Origin: an uncultured Bacteroides sp.
GTDB taxonomy: Bacteria; Bacteroidota; Bacteroidia; Bacteroidales; Bacteroidaceae
Direction of reading: 5' to 3'
DNA length: 64,000 bases
Assembly: GCA_900546645.1 (NCBI GenBank)
Contig: URDR01000003.1
Span: 1-64,000, forward strand
Shown here one piece after another: positions 53,440 through 62,803 of the stretch (position 1 is its first letter; each line of letters begins with the position of its first letter). Under the pieces are notes generated by a model, which had not been told where the DNA came from, made no database searches, and worked only from the letters and a program-made list of their open reading frames with translations. The translations under genes and the position numbers were made by a program.

Positions 53440-55725
53440 TTATTTCTTTTCCAACTCTTTCGTAAATGAATATGGAGCATCGTCTGCACTCACACCTCTC
53501 GATGTATTGGGCTTGCTTCCCATCTGAATATCAATCGTTGCACCATTCATCAGCGCATCATGCGTGAAATAGTTCTTGGTATACTCCTGCCCATTCACCT
53601 TCATATCCTGTATATAGATATTCGATGCACTGCTCTCCGGAGCATTAATTACTACATCCTTTCCACTTTCCATATGGATGGTAGCTTTACGGAACAAAGG
53701 TGCTCCTATGACATACTGATCGGTACCCGGACAAACAGGATAGAATCCTAAAGCCGTAAATACATACCATGCAGAAGTCTGTCCGTTATCTTCATCGCCA
53801 CAATAGCCGTCAGGGGTAGGAGTATATAAACGGTTCATAACCTGACGCAACCAATATTGCGCTTTCCAAGGCTGTTTGGCATAGTTATACAGATAAATCA
53901 TATGCTGTACCGGCTGGTTTCCATGCGCATAGTTACCCATGTTCATCACGGTCATTTCACGGATTTCATGAATCGGGAATCCATAGTAGCTGTCATCAAA
54001 TACAGGAGGAACAGCAAATACCGAATCCATCATGGAAACAAATACCTTATCACCTCCCATCAGATTAATCAGTCCTTGAGGGTCATGGAATACCGACCAA
54101 GAATAATGCCAGCTGTTTCCTTCGGTAAAAGCATCTCCCCACTTCAACGGAGAGAACGGGGTCTGGAATGTGCCGTCTGCATTCTTGCCACGCATCAGTT
54201 TAGTTTCCGGATCAAACAGATTCTTATAGTTCATCGCCCGTTTTTCAAAGAGTTTAATTTCCTTTTTCGGACGCTTCAGTTCTTTAGCCAACTGATAAAT
54301 ACACCAGTCGTTATAAGCATACTCCAACGTACGGGCAGCATTCTCATTAATCTTCACATCATAAGGCACGTAACCCAACTTATTGTAATATTCATGTCCC
54401 AAACGTCCGGTTGAAGAAACTTCCGGATGTACATTTTCTGTTCCATGAATTAAACCTTTATAAAGTGTTTCCAGATCTTCTACCTTCACACCTTTCATAT
54501 AGGCATCAACCAATACAGAAGCTGAATTGTTACCCACCATGCATCCTCTATGACCAGGGCTTGCCCATTCCGGGAAGAATCCGCTTTCCTTGTATGTATT
54601 GATCAGTCCTTCTTGAATTTCCTTGTTCACCGAGGGATACATCAAGTTCAGCAAAGGGAAAAGACAACGGAAGGTATCCCAAAAGCCTGTATCCGTATAC
54701 ATATAGCCGGGCAGCACTTCACCATTATAAGGGCTGTAATGAACCACCTGTCCTTTGGCATCTATCTCATAAAACTTCCGAGGGAACAATAACGAGCGGT
54801 ACAAACAAGAGTAGAATGTGCGGTATTGATCCAGATTGCCTCCATCTACTTCTATTCTTCCGAGAACCTCATTCCAAGCATTCTTGCCTTTACTTACCAA
54901 TGCATCAAAGTTATCTTGACCTAATTCGTTCAAGTTTAACACAGCCTGCTCTTCGCTGATAAATGAAGAAGCGACACGCACATGAACCTCCTCACCTTTA
55001 CGAGTTGAGAAACCTATGACAGCCCCTGCATGATTAGCCTGCTGTTCCAGGCTGTTTTCTGTCAGCAAGCTATCTTTTACTGTAGCCCGATAAGTAAACG
55101 GCTTATCGAATTCTATCACGAAATAGTTCTTGAAATTAGCAGGAACCCCTCCGCTATTACGGGTAGAATAGCCAACAATACGATTCTTTTCCGGTTCAAT
55201 CTTTACATATGAACCTTTATCGTAAGCATCGACTACAATGTATGAATGCTCACTTTCCGGGAAAGTAAAGCGAAACATGGCAGCACGCTCGGTAGGAGTC
55301 AGTTCGGCTACGATATCGTATTCAGCCAAATACACTTTATAGTAATATGCTTTGGCTTCTTCACCTTTGTGAGCAAACCAGCTGGCACGCTTATCTTCAT
55401 TAAATTCAGGCTTTCCAACCACCGGCATAATGGCAAACTGCCCGTAATCATTGATCCATGGGCTGGGCTGGTGAGTCTGCTTGAATCCACGAATTTTATT
55501 TGCTGTATACTGATAAGTCCATCCATCTCCCATTTTTCCTGTCTGGGGAGTCCAGAAATTCATCCCCCAAGGTCTTGCTATCGCGGGATAAGTATTTCCT
55601 GTGGACAATTCAAATGTTGATTGAGTTCCAACCAACGGGCTAACATAATCAGCATAATCTATGTTAGCAGCTTTTGCCAAACCGAAAAATCCGGCCAGTA
55701 AAATAAGTAATGATAATTTTTTCAT
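53440..55725 (-). CDS. GH92 alpha-1,2-mannosidase (BT3990-like)
   Basis: A 761-residue glycoside hydrolase with a cleavable signal peptide (MKKLSLLILLAGFFGLAKA), so periplasmic. The residues reported for the alpha-1,2-mannosidase BT3990 are all found at a constant offset of +2: W90 (W88), E535 in TEGNSW (general acid E533), H586-E587 (H584-E585) and D644/D646 in GDEDNG (D642/D644). This strongly suggests alpha-1,2-mannosidase activity on mannan or high-mannose N-glycans. It is last in the operon GH92-FecR-GH92-GH92. The numbering of BT3990 is from memory. Confidence 0.9.
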   Translation of the reverse strand: MKKLSLLILLAGFFGLAKAANIDYADYVSPLVGTQSTFELSTGNTYPAIARPWGMNFWTPQTGKMGDGWTYQYTANKIRGFKQTHQPSPWINDYGQFAIMPVVGKPEFNEDKRASWFAHKGEEAKAYYYKVYLAEYDIVAELTPTERAAMFRFTFPESEHSYIVVDAYDKGSYVKIEPEKNRIVGYSTRNSGGVPANFKNYFVIEFDKPFTYRATVKDSLLTENSLEQQANHAGAVIGFSTRKGEEVHVRVASSFISEEQAVLNLNELGQDNFDALVSKGKNAWNEVLGRIEVDGGNLDQYRTFYSCLYRSLLFPRKFYEIDAKGQVVHYSPYNGEVLPGYMYTDTGFWDTFRCLFPLLNLMYPSVNKEIQEGLINTYKESGFFPEWASPGHRGCMVGNNSASVLVDAYMKGVKVEDLETLYKGLIHGTENVHPEVSSTGRLGHEYYNKLGYVPYDVKINENAARTLEYAYNDWCIYQLAKELKRPKKEIKLFEKRAMNYKNLFDPETKLMRGKNADGTFQTPFSPLKWGDAFTEGNSWHYSWSVFHDPQGLINLMGGDKVFVSMMDSVFAVPPVFDDSYYGFPIHEIREMTVMNMGNYAHGNQPVQHMIYLYNYAKQPWKAQYWLRQVMNRLYTPTPDGYCGDEDNGQTSAWYVFTALGFYPVCPGTDQYVIGAPLFRKATIHMESGKDVVINAPESSASNIYIQDMKVNGQEYTKNYFTHDALMNGATIDIQMGSKPNTSRGVSADDAPYSFTKELEKK

Positions 55726-55753
55726 GGCTTATTTATAATTTATATAATAGATA

Positions 55754-58045
55754 TTATTTCATTACGCCCCATTGAGTCGGCTGATTTGTCATCACAAATT
55801 CCAGTGTTCCTCCGTTTATCATATCCTTATGCTCGAAAAACGGAGTTACCAAGTCTTTTCCATTCAATTTAACAGCCTGTATATATTTATTCTCCTTTGA
55901 GTTATTCAAGGCTGTAATAGTGAATGTTTTATTTTCAGGCAAATTAATAACCACTTTGTCAAAGATAGGACGACCAATGGAATAAACAGGCTTACCCGGA
56001 CAGACTTGATAGAATCCCATTGAGTTCAAGATATACCAAGCCGACATCTGTCCGCAATCTTCATTTCCCGACAAGCCATCGGGGTCATTACGATATTGTT
56101 CCTTAAACACGCGGTCAAGCAGTTCTTGTGTCTGCCAAGGTCTGTTTACATAGTTATACATATGAATAACATGATGGCTCGGTTCATTGCCTTGCGCATA
56201 CTGACCGATCAAACCGGTAATGTCAGCCGAAACCACTTCTCCTTCCATCTGCGAAGAGGCAGTAAACAGTGAGTCAAGCTTACCTACAAAGGCATCTTCA
56301 CCTCCCATTAATCCAACTAATCCTTCAACATCATGAGGAACAAACCAGGTCCATTGCCATGCAGTACCTTCACAATAGTCGTCATTACGATGATTAGAAG
56401 CTCGGGGATTAAACGGAGTGCGCCATTTTCCTTTTGAATCTAACCCGCGCATAAAACGGGTAGACGGATCAAAATACAATTCATAAGCTTTGGCAAACTT
56501 GGCATATTTTTCCTGGTTCTTATAATCACCTACGGCTTCAGCCAATATGGAAATACAATAATCATCGTATGCATATTCCAGCGCCTTAGCTACCGACTCG
56601 TTTTCACGGTCACAAGGAATATATCCTAATGTATTTTTATAATATCGAGCCATCGGCATCAATACAGGCAACACCAGTTCCGGACATTTAATGCCGGTAG
56701 TATCGTATTCTGCAGCACGGATACAAGCCTTATAAGCCTCATTCAGATCAAAATCAGCATATCCTTTTGTATAAGCATCTGCCATCAAAGAAGCTGCATG
56801 GTATCCAATCATTGTTGCCGTATAATTTCCGGCTAACTCCCATTTAGGCAATACGCCACCTTCTTGCGCCTTCAAAAGTAAGGAACGGATATAATCATTA
56901 TTCTTTGCCGGATCAATGATAGAAAGCAAAGGATGGAGAGCCCGGAAAGTATCCCACAAAGAGAACGTCGTATATACAGGCTGATTTACATCACCTTGAT
57001 GTGTTTTTAAATCCATGCCCAAATAACGACCATCTACATCGGTAAACAAGTTTGGACTGATTGCCGTATGATACATTGCGGTATAGAAAATGGTTTTGTC
57101 ATCCTGCTCAGCAGTAGTCACATCTATCTTGGAAAGATAGTTATTCCATGCCTGACGGGCAGATTTCCGGATACCTTCAAAATCCCATCCAGGTATTTCA
57201 GCCTCCAAGTTCTTCTGTGCTCCCTCCATATCAACTGCCGATACAGCCATCTTCACCATCACCTGCTCATCTTTCTGAGTGGCAAACTGAAGCAATACCT
57301 TACAACGCGGCTGTTTCTTTCCGCTCTGGTCAATCAATGTATCACGAAGCACCTCATAAGTAAACGGTTTCGAAAATTTTGCATAAAAACTCAGCTGCTG
57401 GTCAAAAGCCCAGTATTGAGACAATTTATGTCCGCGGATTTCAGTATCGCTTACTACCTCCACCTGCATATCCAGATTGGTTTGATGCTGTATAGAGTAA
57501 TCTAAATCCAAGATAAAGCCAGCCTTTTCCGTTTCAGGAAAGGTAAACCGATGAAGAGCTGCCCGCTTCGTTGCGGTCATTTCAGCCCTCACTCCATAGC
57601 GGTCAAGAAATACAGAATAATATCCCGGTTCTGCCACTTCACTGGCATGTGAGAAGTTTGAAGCAAAAGGCAAATTCTGTTTCGAAAAATCCTGAGGGTT
57701 ACAAACCTGTTCACCTACCGTAGGCATCAGCAGAAAGTCTCCATAATCTGCACATCCGGTTCCACTGAGATGGGTATGCGAAAAGCCATTCATCAATGAA
57801 TCTTCGTAATAATAGCCCGAAGAGGCATCCCATCCATCAATACGGGTATCAGGACTTGGTTGAATCATACCGTTCGGAACCACTGCTCCCGGGAACGTAT
57901 GTCCATGTCCACCTGTTCCCACAAACGGGTTTACAGAAGCAGCGTAATCTTTTTCTACTGCAACATCTGCAGAACATGCAACCAAAAGCATCGTTCCGAT
58001 GCCACATGCCAAAACTAAAGCTTTTTTTATCATCATTTCACTCAA
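55754..58045 (-). CDS. GH92 alpha-mannosidase, lipoprotein, non-alpha-1,2 type
   Basis: A 763-residue GH92 enzyme with lipobox LLVAC (Cys24), so membrane-anchored. The general acid Glu is E559 (YCEGTAW) and the base region is GNEDCG (D663); the first Asp of the DxD pair is Asn661. FSHTHLSGTGCADYGD is a family block. It lacks the His-Glu pair that marks alpha-1,2 enzymes, and has GNEPSHH at 619-625. The specificity is therefore likely another linkage, such as alpha-1,3 or alpha-1,6. It starts 4 bases after the FecR stop, so it is co-transcribed with FecR. Confidence 0.9.
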   Translation of the reverse strand: MSEMMIKKALVLACGIGTMLLVACSADVAVEKDYAASVNPFVGTGGHGHTFPGAVVPNGMIQPSPDTRIDGWDASSGYYYEDSLMNGFSHTHLSGTGCADYGDFLLMPTVGEQVCNPQDFSKQNLPFASNFSHASEVAEPGYYSVFLDRYGVRAEMTATKRAALHRFTFPETEKAGFILDLDYSIQHQTNLDMQVEVVSDTEIRGHKLSQYWAFDQQLSFYAKFSKPFTYEVLRDTLIDQSGKKQPRCKVLLQFATQKDEQVMVKMAVSAVDMEGAQKNLEAEIPGWDFEGIRKSARQAWNNYLSKIDVTTAEQDDKTIFYTAMYHTAISPNLFTDVDGRYLGMDLKTHQGDVNQPVYTTFSLWDTFRALHPLLSIIDPAKNNDYIRSLLLKAQEGGVLPKWELAGNYTATMIGYHAASLMADAYTKGYADFDLNEAYKACIRAAEYDTTGIKCPELVLPVLMPMARYYKNTLGYIPCDRENESVAKALEYAYDDYCISILAEAVGDYKNQEKYAKFAKAYELYFDPSTRFMRGLDSKGKWRTPFNPRASNHRNDDYCEGTAWQWTWFVPHDVEGLVGLMGGEDAFVGKLDSLFTASSQMEGEVVSADITGLIGQYAQGNEPSHHVIHMYNYVNRPWQTQELLDRVFKEQYRNDPDGLSGNEDCGQMSAWYILNSMGFYQVCPGKPVYSIGRPIFDKVVINLPENKTFTITALNNSKENKYIQAVKLNGKDLVTPFFEHKDMINGGTLEFVMTNQPTQWGVMK

Positions 58046-58049
58046 GGGA

Positions 58050-59042
58050 TTATTTATTTAATGACAAGAATATGGTATTCTGACGTATTTCATAATGAAT
58101 ATGAAGTATAGTCTGTAAAATCTTCAACATCTCATCTATTGAATCTTTCTTTTTTAATACACCAGAATAAGTTTTCAGTCCGCTGATATCCGGCGAGAGA
58201 ATTATATCTACTCCATATAATGTTTCCAGCGTTTCGGCAATGCTGAAAATGTCAGCATTCTTAAAAGGAATCAAGTTGTTATGCCATACGGCATCAAGAG
58301 CTGTATTCGCTTCCGCAACCTTCATTTGCTTTGTCACAACATTCAGTTCCACCTTTTGCCCGGGTACCAGCGTTATAGCCCCTTCATCATTATTTCCTAT
58401 GGCTTTGATTTCCCCTTCTATCAAAGAAGCTTCAGCAATCCGGCCTATGGCATTTCCCTTAAAGTTAAACTTTGTACCGAGTACCTGCACGCTCATTGCC
58501 GGGTTTTTCACAACAAACGGCTTGTGCTTATCCTTTGTAACCTCAAAGTAAGCCTCTCCGTCTAAATCCAAGAAACGTTTATCACTGGCAAATTCTGCAG
58601 GATATTTCAGTACCGTATTTTCATTCAACCATACTTTGCTGCCGTCGGGAAGAACGACTTCCTTTTTTTCACCAGCCAAAGTTGATACAACCAGCAGATT
58701 GCTGTCTGAACGGAAGCCGAACATATACAAAGCTATCCCGGAAAAAACAGCCAGGACAACAGCTACAGCCGCATACTTCATCAGCGTGTGTACACGCAAT
58801 ACAAAAGAACGGCGTTGTTTCTCGGCAGCAATAAAAGCATCCAATTTCTTTTCCGCCTTCCGAACCAACTGCTCTTCACGTTCAGGGTCTGCCTTTCCCA
58901 GCATATACATTTCTTCCCATGAAAAAAACAGACGAGCGTTTTCATCCGACTGATTGACCCAACGGATAATAGCTTCTCTCTCTTCTGCCGAACATTCGTT
59001 ATCGAAGAAACGTATTATTTCATTATATCCAATTTTTTTCAT
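58050..59042 (-). CDS. FecR family anti-sigma factor
   Basis: A 330-residue trans-membrane anti-sigma regulator. The N-terminal cytoplasmic sigma-binding part (about 1-85, helical) is followed by one TM helix (about 90-110, AAVAVVLAVFSGIALYMFG). The periplasmic FecR domain (about 118-215, with VVLPDGSKVWLNENTVLKYP and FEVTKDKHKPFVVKN) is conserved. A C-terminal DUF4974 domain (about 255-325, IPFKNADIFSIAETLETLYGVDI) follows. It lies between two GH92 genes, not next to its probable ECF partner at 62023. Confidence 0.94.
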   Translation of the reverse strand: MKKIGYNEIIRFFDNECSAEEREAIIRWVNQSDENARLFFSWEEMYMLGKADPEREEQLVRKAEKKLDAFIAAEKQRRSFVLRVHTLMKYAAVAVVLAVFSGIALYMFGFRSDSNLLVVSTLAGEKKEVVLPDGSKVWLNENTVLKYPAEFASDKRFLDLDGEAYFEVTKDKHKPFVVKNPAMSVQVLGTKFNFKGNAIGRIAEASLIEGEIKAIGNNDEGAITLVPGQKVELNVVTKQMKVAEANTALDAVWHNNLIPFKNADIFSIAETLETLYGVDIILSPDISGLKTYSGVLKKKDSIDEMLKILQTILHIHYEIRQNTIFLSLNK

Positions 59043-59148
59043 ACCTCATTTTAGTATTCCTCTTATCACAGAGAATCATCCCTTGTGATAAAACTCTTAT
59101 CACTTATCTTTACAAAATCAGCATTCAGAAAAGGTACAAACTTCCAGA

Positions 59149-61359
59149 CTAATACCAAGCCTTTCCCGGCATACTGCCCATCTCAAACTCCAACGTTACT
59201 CCATCCATAATTTGCTGATGGGTGATATAGGGTTTATCATAAGTAGCCCCATTGACTTTTACCGACTGGACATAAACATTCTCACGGCTGACATGATGAG
59301 CCAATACAGTGAAGACCTTTCCATTCGACAAATGAAGTTGAACCTTCGGGAACAAAGGAGTTCCTATTTCATAAATGCCCGACACCGGATTCACAGGATA
59401 AAATCCCATAGCACTCATAACATACCAAGCCGACATTTGCCCACAGTCTTCATTCCCACAAAGTCCGTCTGGTGTGTTCGTGTAAAGGTTGTGCATGATT
59501 TGAGCTAAATACTTTTGTCCTTTCCAAGGCTGGTTTACATAATTATACAGATAAGCCACATGATGACTTGGTTCATTTCCATGCGCATATTGTCCGATCA
59601 TACCTGTACTGAAGATAGGAAGCTCCTCATCATCAGTTGGCTGATAAGTAAACATACTATCCAGCTTCTGAGCAAACCGTTCCGTTCCACCCGTCAAGCC
59701 AATCAGCCCTTCAATGTCATGCTGCACCGACCAAAGGTATTGCCATCCGTTGCTTTCACAAATATCCTCCGTATAAGCATCAGCCCGGAAATCAGCAATA
59801 AAGTCACCATTCAAAGCACGCGGCTGCATGAATGATGTTGCCGGATTAAAGACATTCCTGTAGTTAACAGCCCGCTTATCAAACTCTTCCATCACTTCCG
59901 TTTTTCCCATCTTCTCAGCCATGCGTGCAATACAATAATCATCGAACGCATACTCCAAAGTCTTTGAAAGCGACCAGTTTTCATACGGTTTCAAGTCATA
60001 AGGCACATAGCCTTTCTCTTTATATATTCCGATACCTCGATATTCATCCAGATTAGCCGTTTTCACACAAGCTTCCAATGCTTTCTCTGCATCAAAGTCG
60101 CCTATACCTTTCAAATAAGCATCCACGATAACCGGAACCGAATGATACCCAATCATCATATCCGTTTCACTTCCCTGGAAATTCCACACCGGCAAACGCC
60201 CGTTCTGTTCGAAAAAGGCAATAAACGATTTCACCATATCATTCGTGCGTTCGGGCTGAGTATAGGTAAACAACGGATGAGCCGCACGGTAGGTATCCCA
60301 CAAAGAGAAAGTACTATAGTTCGTCCATCCCTCTGCCTTATGCACCTGCTTGTCAGGCCCGTAATAAGCTCCATCCACATCGCTGTAAATTGTAGGAGCC
60401 AACATGCTGTGATACAAAGAAGTATAGAATACGGTTTTATCATCTACATTGTCCGATTCAATTTCTATTTTACCCAGTTCTTTGTTCCACAAAGATTTTG
60501 CCTTCTTCAGATAAGCATCAAAGTCATTATGAGGAGCTTCTGCCAGCAGGTTTCTTTCAGCCCCGTCCATGCTCGTTCCTGAAATAGCAGTAACCACCGT
60601 TATCTGTTCATCCTTATGCGTCTGATAATCAAAGCGTGCTATCACCCCATTACTTAATTTCAGTCCTTCTTTTTCAATCAGCACCGTATCCAGACTCATC
60701 TGTTTGAAAGGACGTGAAAAGCGAGAACAGAAATAAACTTTCTGACCACGTGCCCATCCGTCTGAAAAACGGTATCCACGCACCGTAACCGAGTCAACCG
60801 CCTCAATATAAGAATCCTCAGTCACATCCCAGTTCATAGCTTTTGCCAAGTTCAAGAAGATAGCCGATTCAGCTTCGGGGAATGTATAACGCTGTACTCC
60901 ACAACGTTCTGTTGCCGTCAGTTCCACCTGAATTCCATAATCATCAAGCATTACTTTATAATATCCTGCCGATGCCGACTCTGTATCATGCGAGAACTTT
61001 GAATGGATACCCAGCGGAGCCTCTGCCTCTTTATAAGGCACAGTTACCGGCATAAACAAAATATCATACAAGTCGCCTGCCCCCGTACCCGACAAATGCG
61101 TATGGCTGAATCCGGCAATCGTGCTGTCGGGATAGAAATAGCCAGAGATGCGGTCCCATCCCGGAAGGCCGTTATCCGGACTCAACTGAACCATACCGAA
61201 CGGTGCCTGTGCCCCCGGATAGGTATTGCCCGTGAAATCAGTTCCGATAAACGGGTTTACGTATTGCGTATAATCATCACCAGAAGCTACCTTATCCGGC
61301 GTACTGCAAGCAGTAGCCAAAGCAGCAAGAATACATACGGAAAATCCTTTCAATCTCAT
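59149..61359 (-). CDS. GH92 alpha-mannosidase, lipoprotein, non-alpha-1,2 type
   Basis: A GH92 enzyme of 736 residues from the ATG at 61359 (MRLKGFSVCILAALATAC). The start is supported by the lipobox ATAC; the frame extends to 61404. Numbered from 61404, the general acid Glu is E550 (CESNGW), the DxD base pair reads N651-E652-D653, and the alpha-1,2 His-Glu pair is absent. GNEPSHH is at 609-615, as in the 55754 enzyme. It starts the minus-strand operon, diverging from the ECF sigma gene. Likely a different linkage from the 53440 enzyme. Confidence 0.9.
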   Translation of the reverse strand: MRLKGFSVCILAALATACSTPDKVASGDDYTQYVNPFIGTDFTGNTYPGAQAPFGMVQLSPDNGLPGWDRISGYFYPDSTIAGFSHTHLSGTGAGDLYDILFMPVTVPYKEAEAPLGIHSKFSHDTESASAGYYKVMLDDYGIQVELTATERCGVQRYTFPEAESAIFLNLAKAMNWDVTEDSYIEAVDSVTVRGYRFSDGWARGQKVYFCSRFSRPFKQMSLDTVLIEKEGLKLSNGVIARFDYQTHKDEQITVVTAISGTSMDGAERNLLAEAPHNDFDAYLKKAKSLWNKELGKIEIESDNVDDKTVFYTSLYHSMLAPTIYSDVDGAYYGPDKQVHKAEGWTNYSTFSLWDTYRAAHPLFTYTQPERTNDMVKSFIAFFEQNGRLPVWNFQGSETDMMIGYHSVPVIVDAYLKGIGDFDAEKALEACVKTANLDEYRGIGIYKEKGYVPYDLKPYENWSLSKTLEYAFDDYCIARMAEKMGKTEVMEEFDKRAVNYRNVFNPATSFMQPRALNGDFIADFRADAYTEDICESNGWQYLWSVQHDIEGLIGLTGGTERFAQKLDSMFTYQPTDDEELPIFSTGMIGQYAHGNEPSHHVAYLYNYVNQPWKGQKYLAQIMHNLYTNTPDGLCGNEDCGQMSAWYVMSAMGFYPVNPVSGIYEIGTPLFPKVQLHLSNGKVFTVLAHHVSRENVYVQSVKVNGATYDKPYITHQQIMDGVTLEFEMGSMPGKAWY

Positions 61360-61532
61360 TTCGTTTTCAGGTTTATAAGCCCTCTCTTTCTTCCGGGACC
61401 CCAACCGGCCTTCTATCCCCGCCTCTCAGATTTGAAAGCCCCTCTTGCCTGATTATCAAACAATTTCAAACCAAAAGGACAAGGAAGACAAAGAGCAGAG
61501 CGCATTTCATTTTTCAGTTTCTAAAGATAAAA

Positions 61533-61540
61533 CAAATATA
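61533..61540 (-). promoter_or_regulatory. -7-like element for the GH92-FecR operon
   Basis: TATATTTG on the minus strand, about 175 bases before the GH92 start. No TTTG lies at the -33 spacing, which would fit control by an alternative sigma factor rather than the primary one. Confidence 0.35.
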
Positions 61541-61848
61541 CGGAAAAAAACACTTAGTGCTTACCCGATTTTCTTCGATTATTTTCATTTCTCCCGTTTT
61601 TTCCAGAGATACCGAGGCTCTTCTGCATGCAGACCAGAACAACAAGCGTTACAGCGTGACAATTGTCACACAAACGCCTGTATGCCCCAGAGGGAGAGAC
61701 ACTTCTCTTGCTTACAGAAAACCCGCAATCAGCATCCGGAAAAATACGTTTCGCTTCCTGCAAAAGATAGTTTCCCGCCCGCCGGAAGCAAGCAAGAAAA
61801 AAAGCTTTCCCGTTTAACAGATTTTTACACCTTAGCCCCACCTGCGGT

Positions 61849-61879
61849 TTTGTATTTTCCGCGAAAAGCCGTATCTTTG
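61849..61879 (+). promoter_or_regulatory. Promoter for the ECF sigma gene
   Basis: TTTG at 61849-61852, a 19-base spacer and TATCTTTG at 61872-61879 match the Bacteroides consensus. The leader to the ATG at 62023 would be about 135 bases. Confidence 0.7.
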
Positions 61880-62022
61880 TATCAGCAGACAAGAGAGCTG
61901 GAAGCCCGTTTTTCGAGCCGCCCCATAAGAAAACCGGTGCCATCCCCCTCCACTTCCCTGCCGGAATCTTTCCGCAAACTTGAAACAGACAGACACTTTT
62001 GCTTGACAAAAAAAACCGGCTG

Positions 62023-62556
62023 ATGAAAGAAACGTTTGAAACGACATACAAGACCTTATTCCGCAAACACTACTCCGGACTTCTGTTCTATGCCACCCGC
62101 CTCGTAGGTGAAGACGAAGCCGAAGACATCGTTCAAGACGTCTTTGCCGAATTATGGAAACGGAAAGACTCCGTTGAAGTGGGCGAACAAATCCAATCCT
62201 TTCTCTACCGCTCTGTTTATACCAAGGCACTGAACCTGCTCAAGCACCGTTCCATTGTGGAAAGCCACAATGCCGAAGAAGAAGAATATTACCAGAAACG
62301 TCTGGAATATTATCAGCCCGACCATTCAGATGTCATCCGGCGCATTGAAGACAGGGAGTTGCACCAAGAGATACATACAGCCATCAATGCACTACCCGAC
62401 AAGTGCAAGGAAGTATTCAAGCTTAGCTATCTCCACGACATGAAAAATAAAGAGATAGCCGATGTAATGAACGTATCGCTACGCACCGTAGAAGCTCACA
62501 TGTACAAAGCACTCAAGTTTCTCCGTACCCGTCTTGAACACCTGAAAAAATCCTAA
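62023..62556 (+). CDS. ECF RNA polymerase sigma factor
   Basis: A sigma-70 family ECF factor of 177 residues (start MKETFETTYK; the frame also offers a Met at 61999). Region 2 (about 10-75, LLFYATRLVGEDEAEDIVQDVFAELW) and region 4 (about 115-170, INALPDKCKEVFKLSYLHDMKNKEIADVMNVSLRTVEAHM) are clear. It would be held by the FecR protein at 58050 and released upon ligand import by the SusC at 62804, 248 bases downstream. It diverges from the GH92 operon. Confidence 0.93.
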   Translation: MKETFETTYKTLFRKHYSGLLFYATRLVGEDEAEDIVQDVFAELWKRKDSVEVGEQIQSFLYRSVYTKALNLLKHRSIVESHNAEEEEYYQKRLEYYQPDHSDVIRRIEDRELHQEIHTAINALPDKCKEVFKLSYLHDMKNKEIADVMNVSLRTVEAHMYKALKFLRTRLEHLKKS

Positions 62557-62803
62557 GCACAAGCAGCCAGTCCATACCACTCTCCATTGCGGCTGGCTCA
62601 CTTGCATATCACCCCGTTGCTTTTTTATATCAAGGTGAAATTTCATCAGACACTTCTCTTTCTCTGCACCACTTTTCCGCTCCACACATCCCCCTAAAGG
62701 CATTCTTGAAAAAAGTTTCATTTTTCCGTAAGTAGTTATCAAACCATGGTTGTTATTAAGTATGTTTTGAAAAATAACTAAACAAACAGAGAAATTCATT
62801 AAT

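Noticed and set aside
60142..60582. 146-codon plus-strand frame within the third GH92 gene
   Set aside because: Antisense shadow of a well-supported gene.
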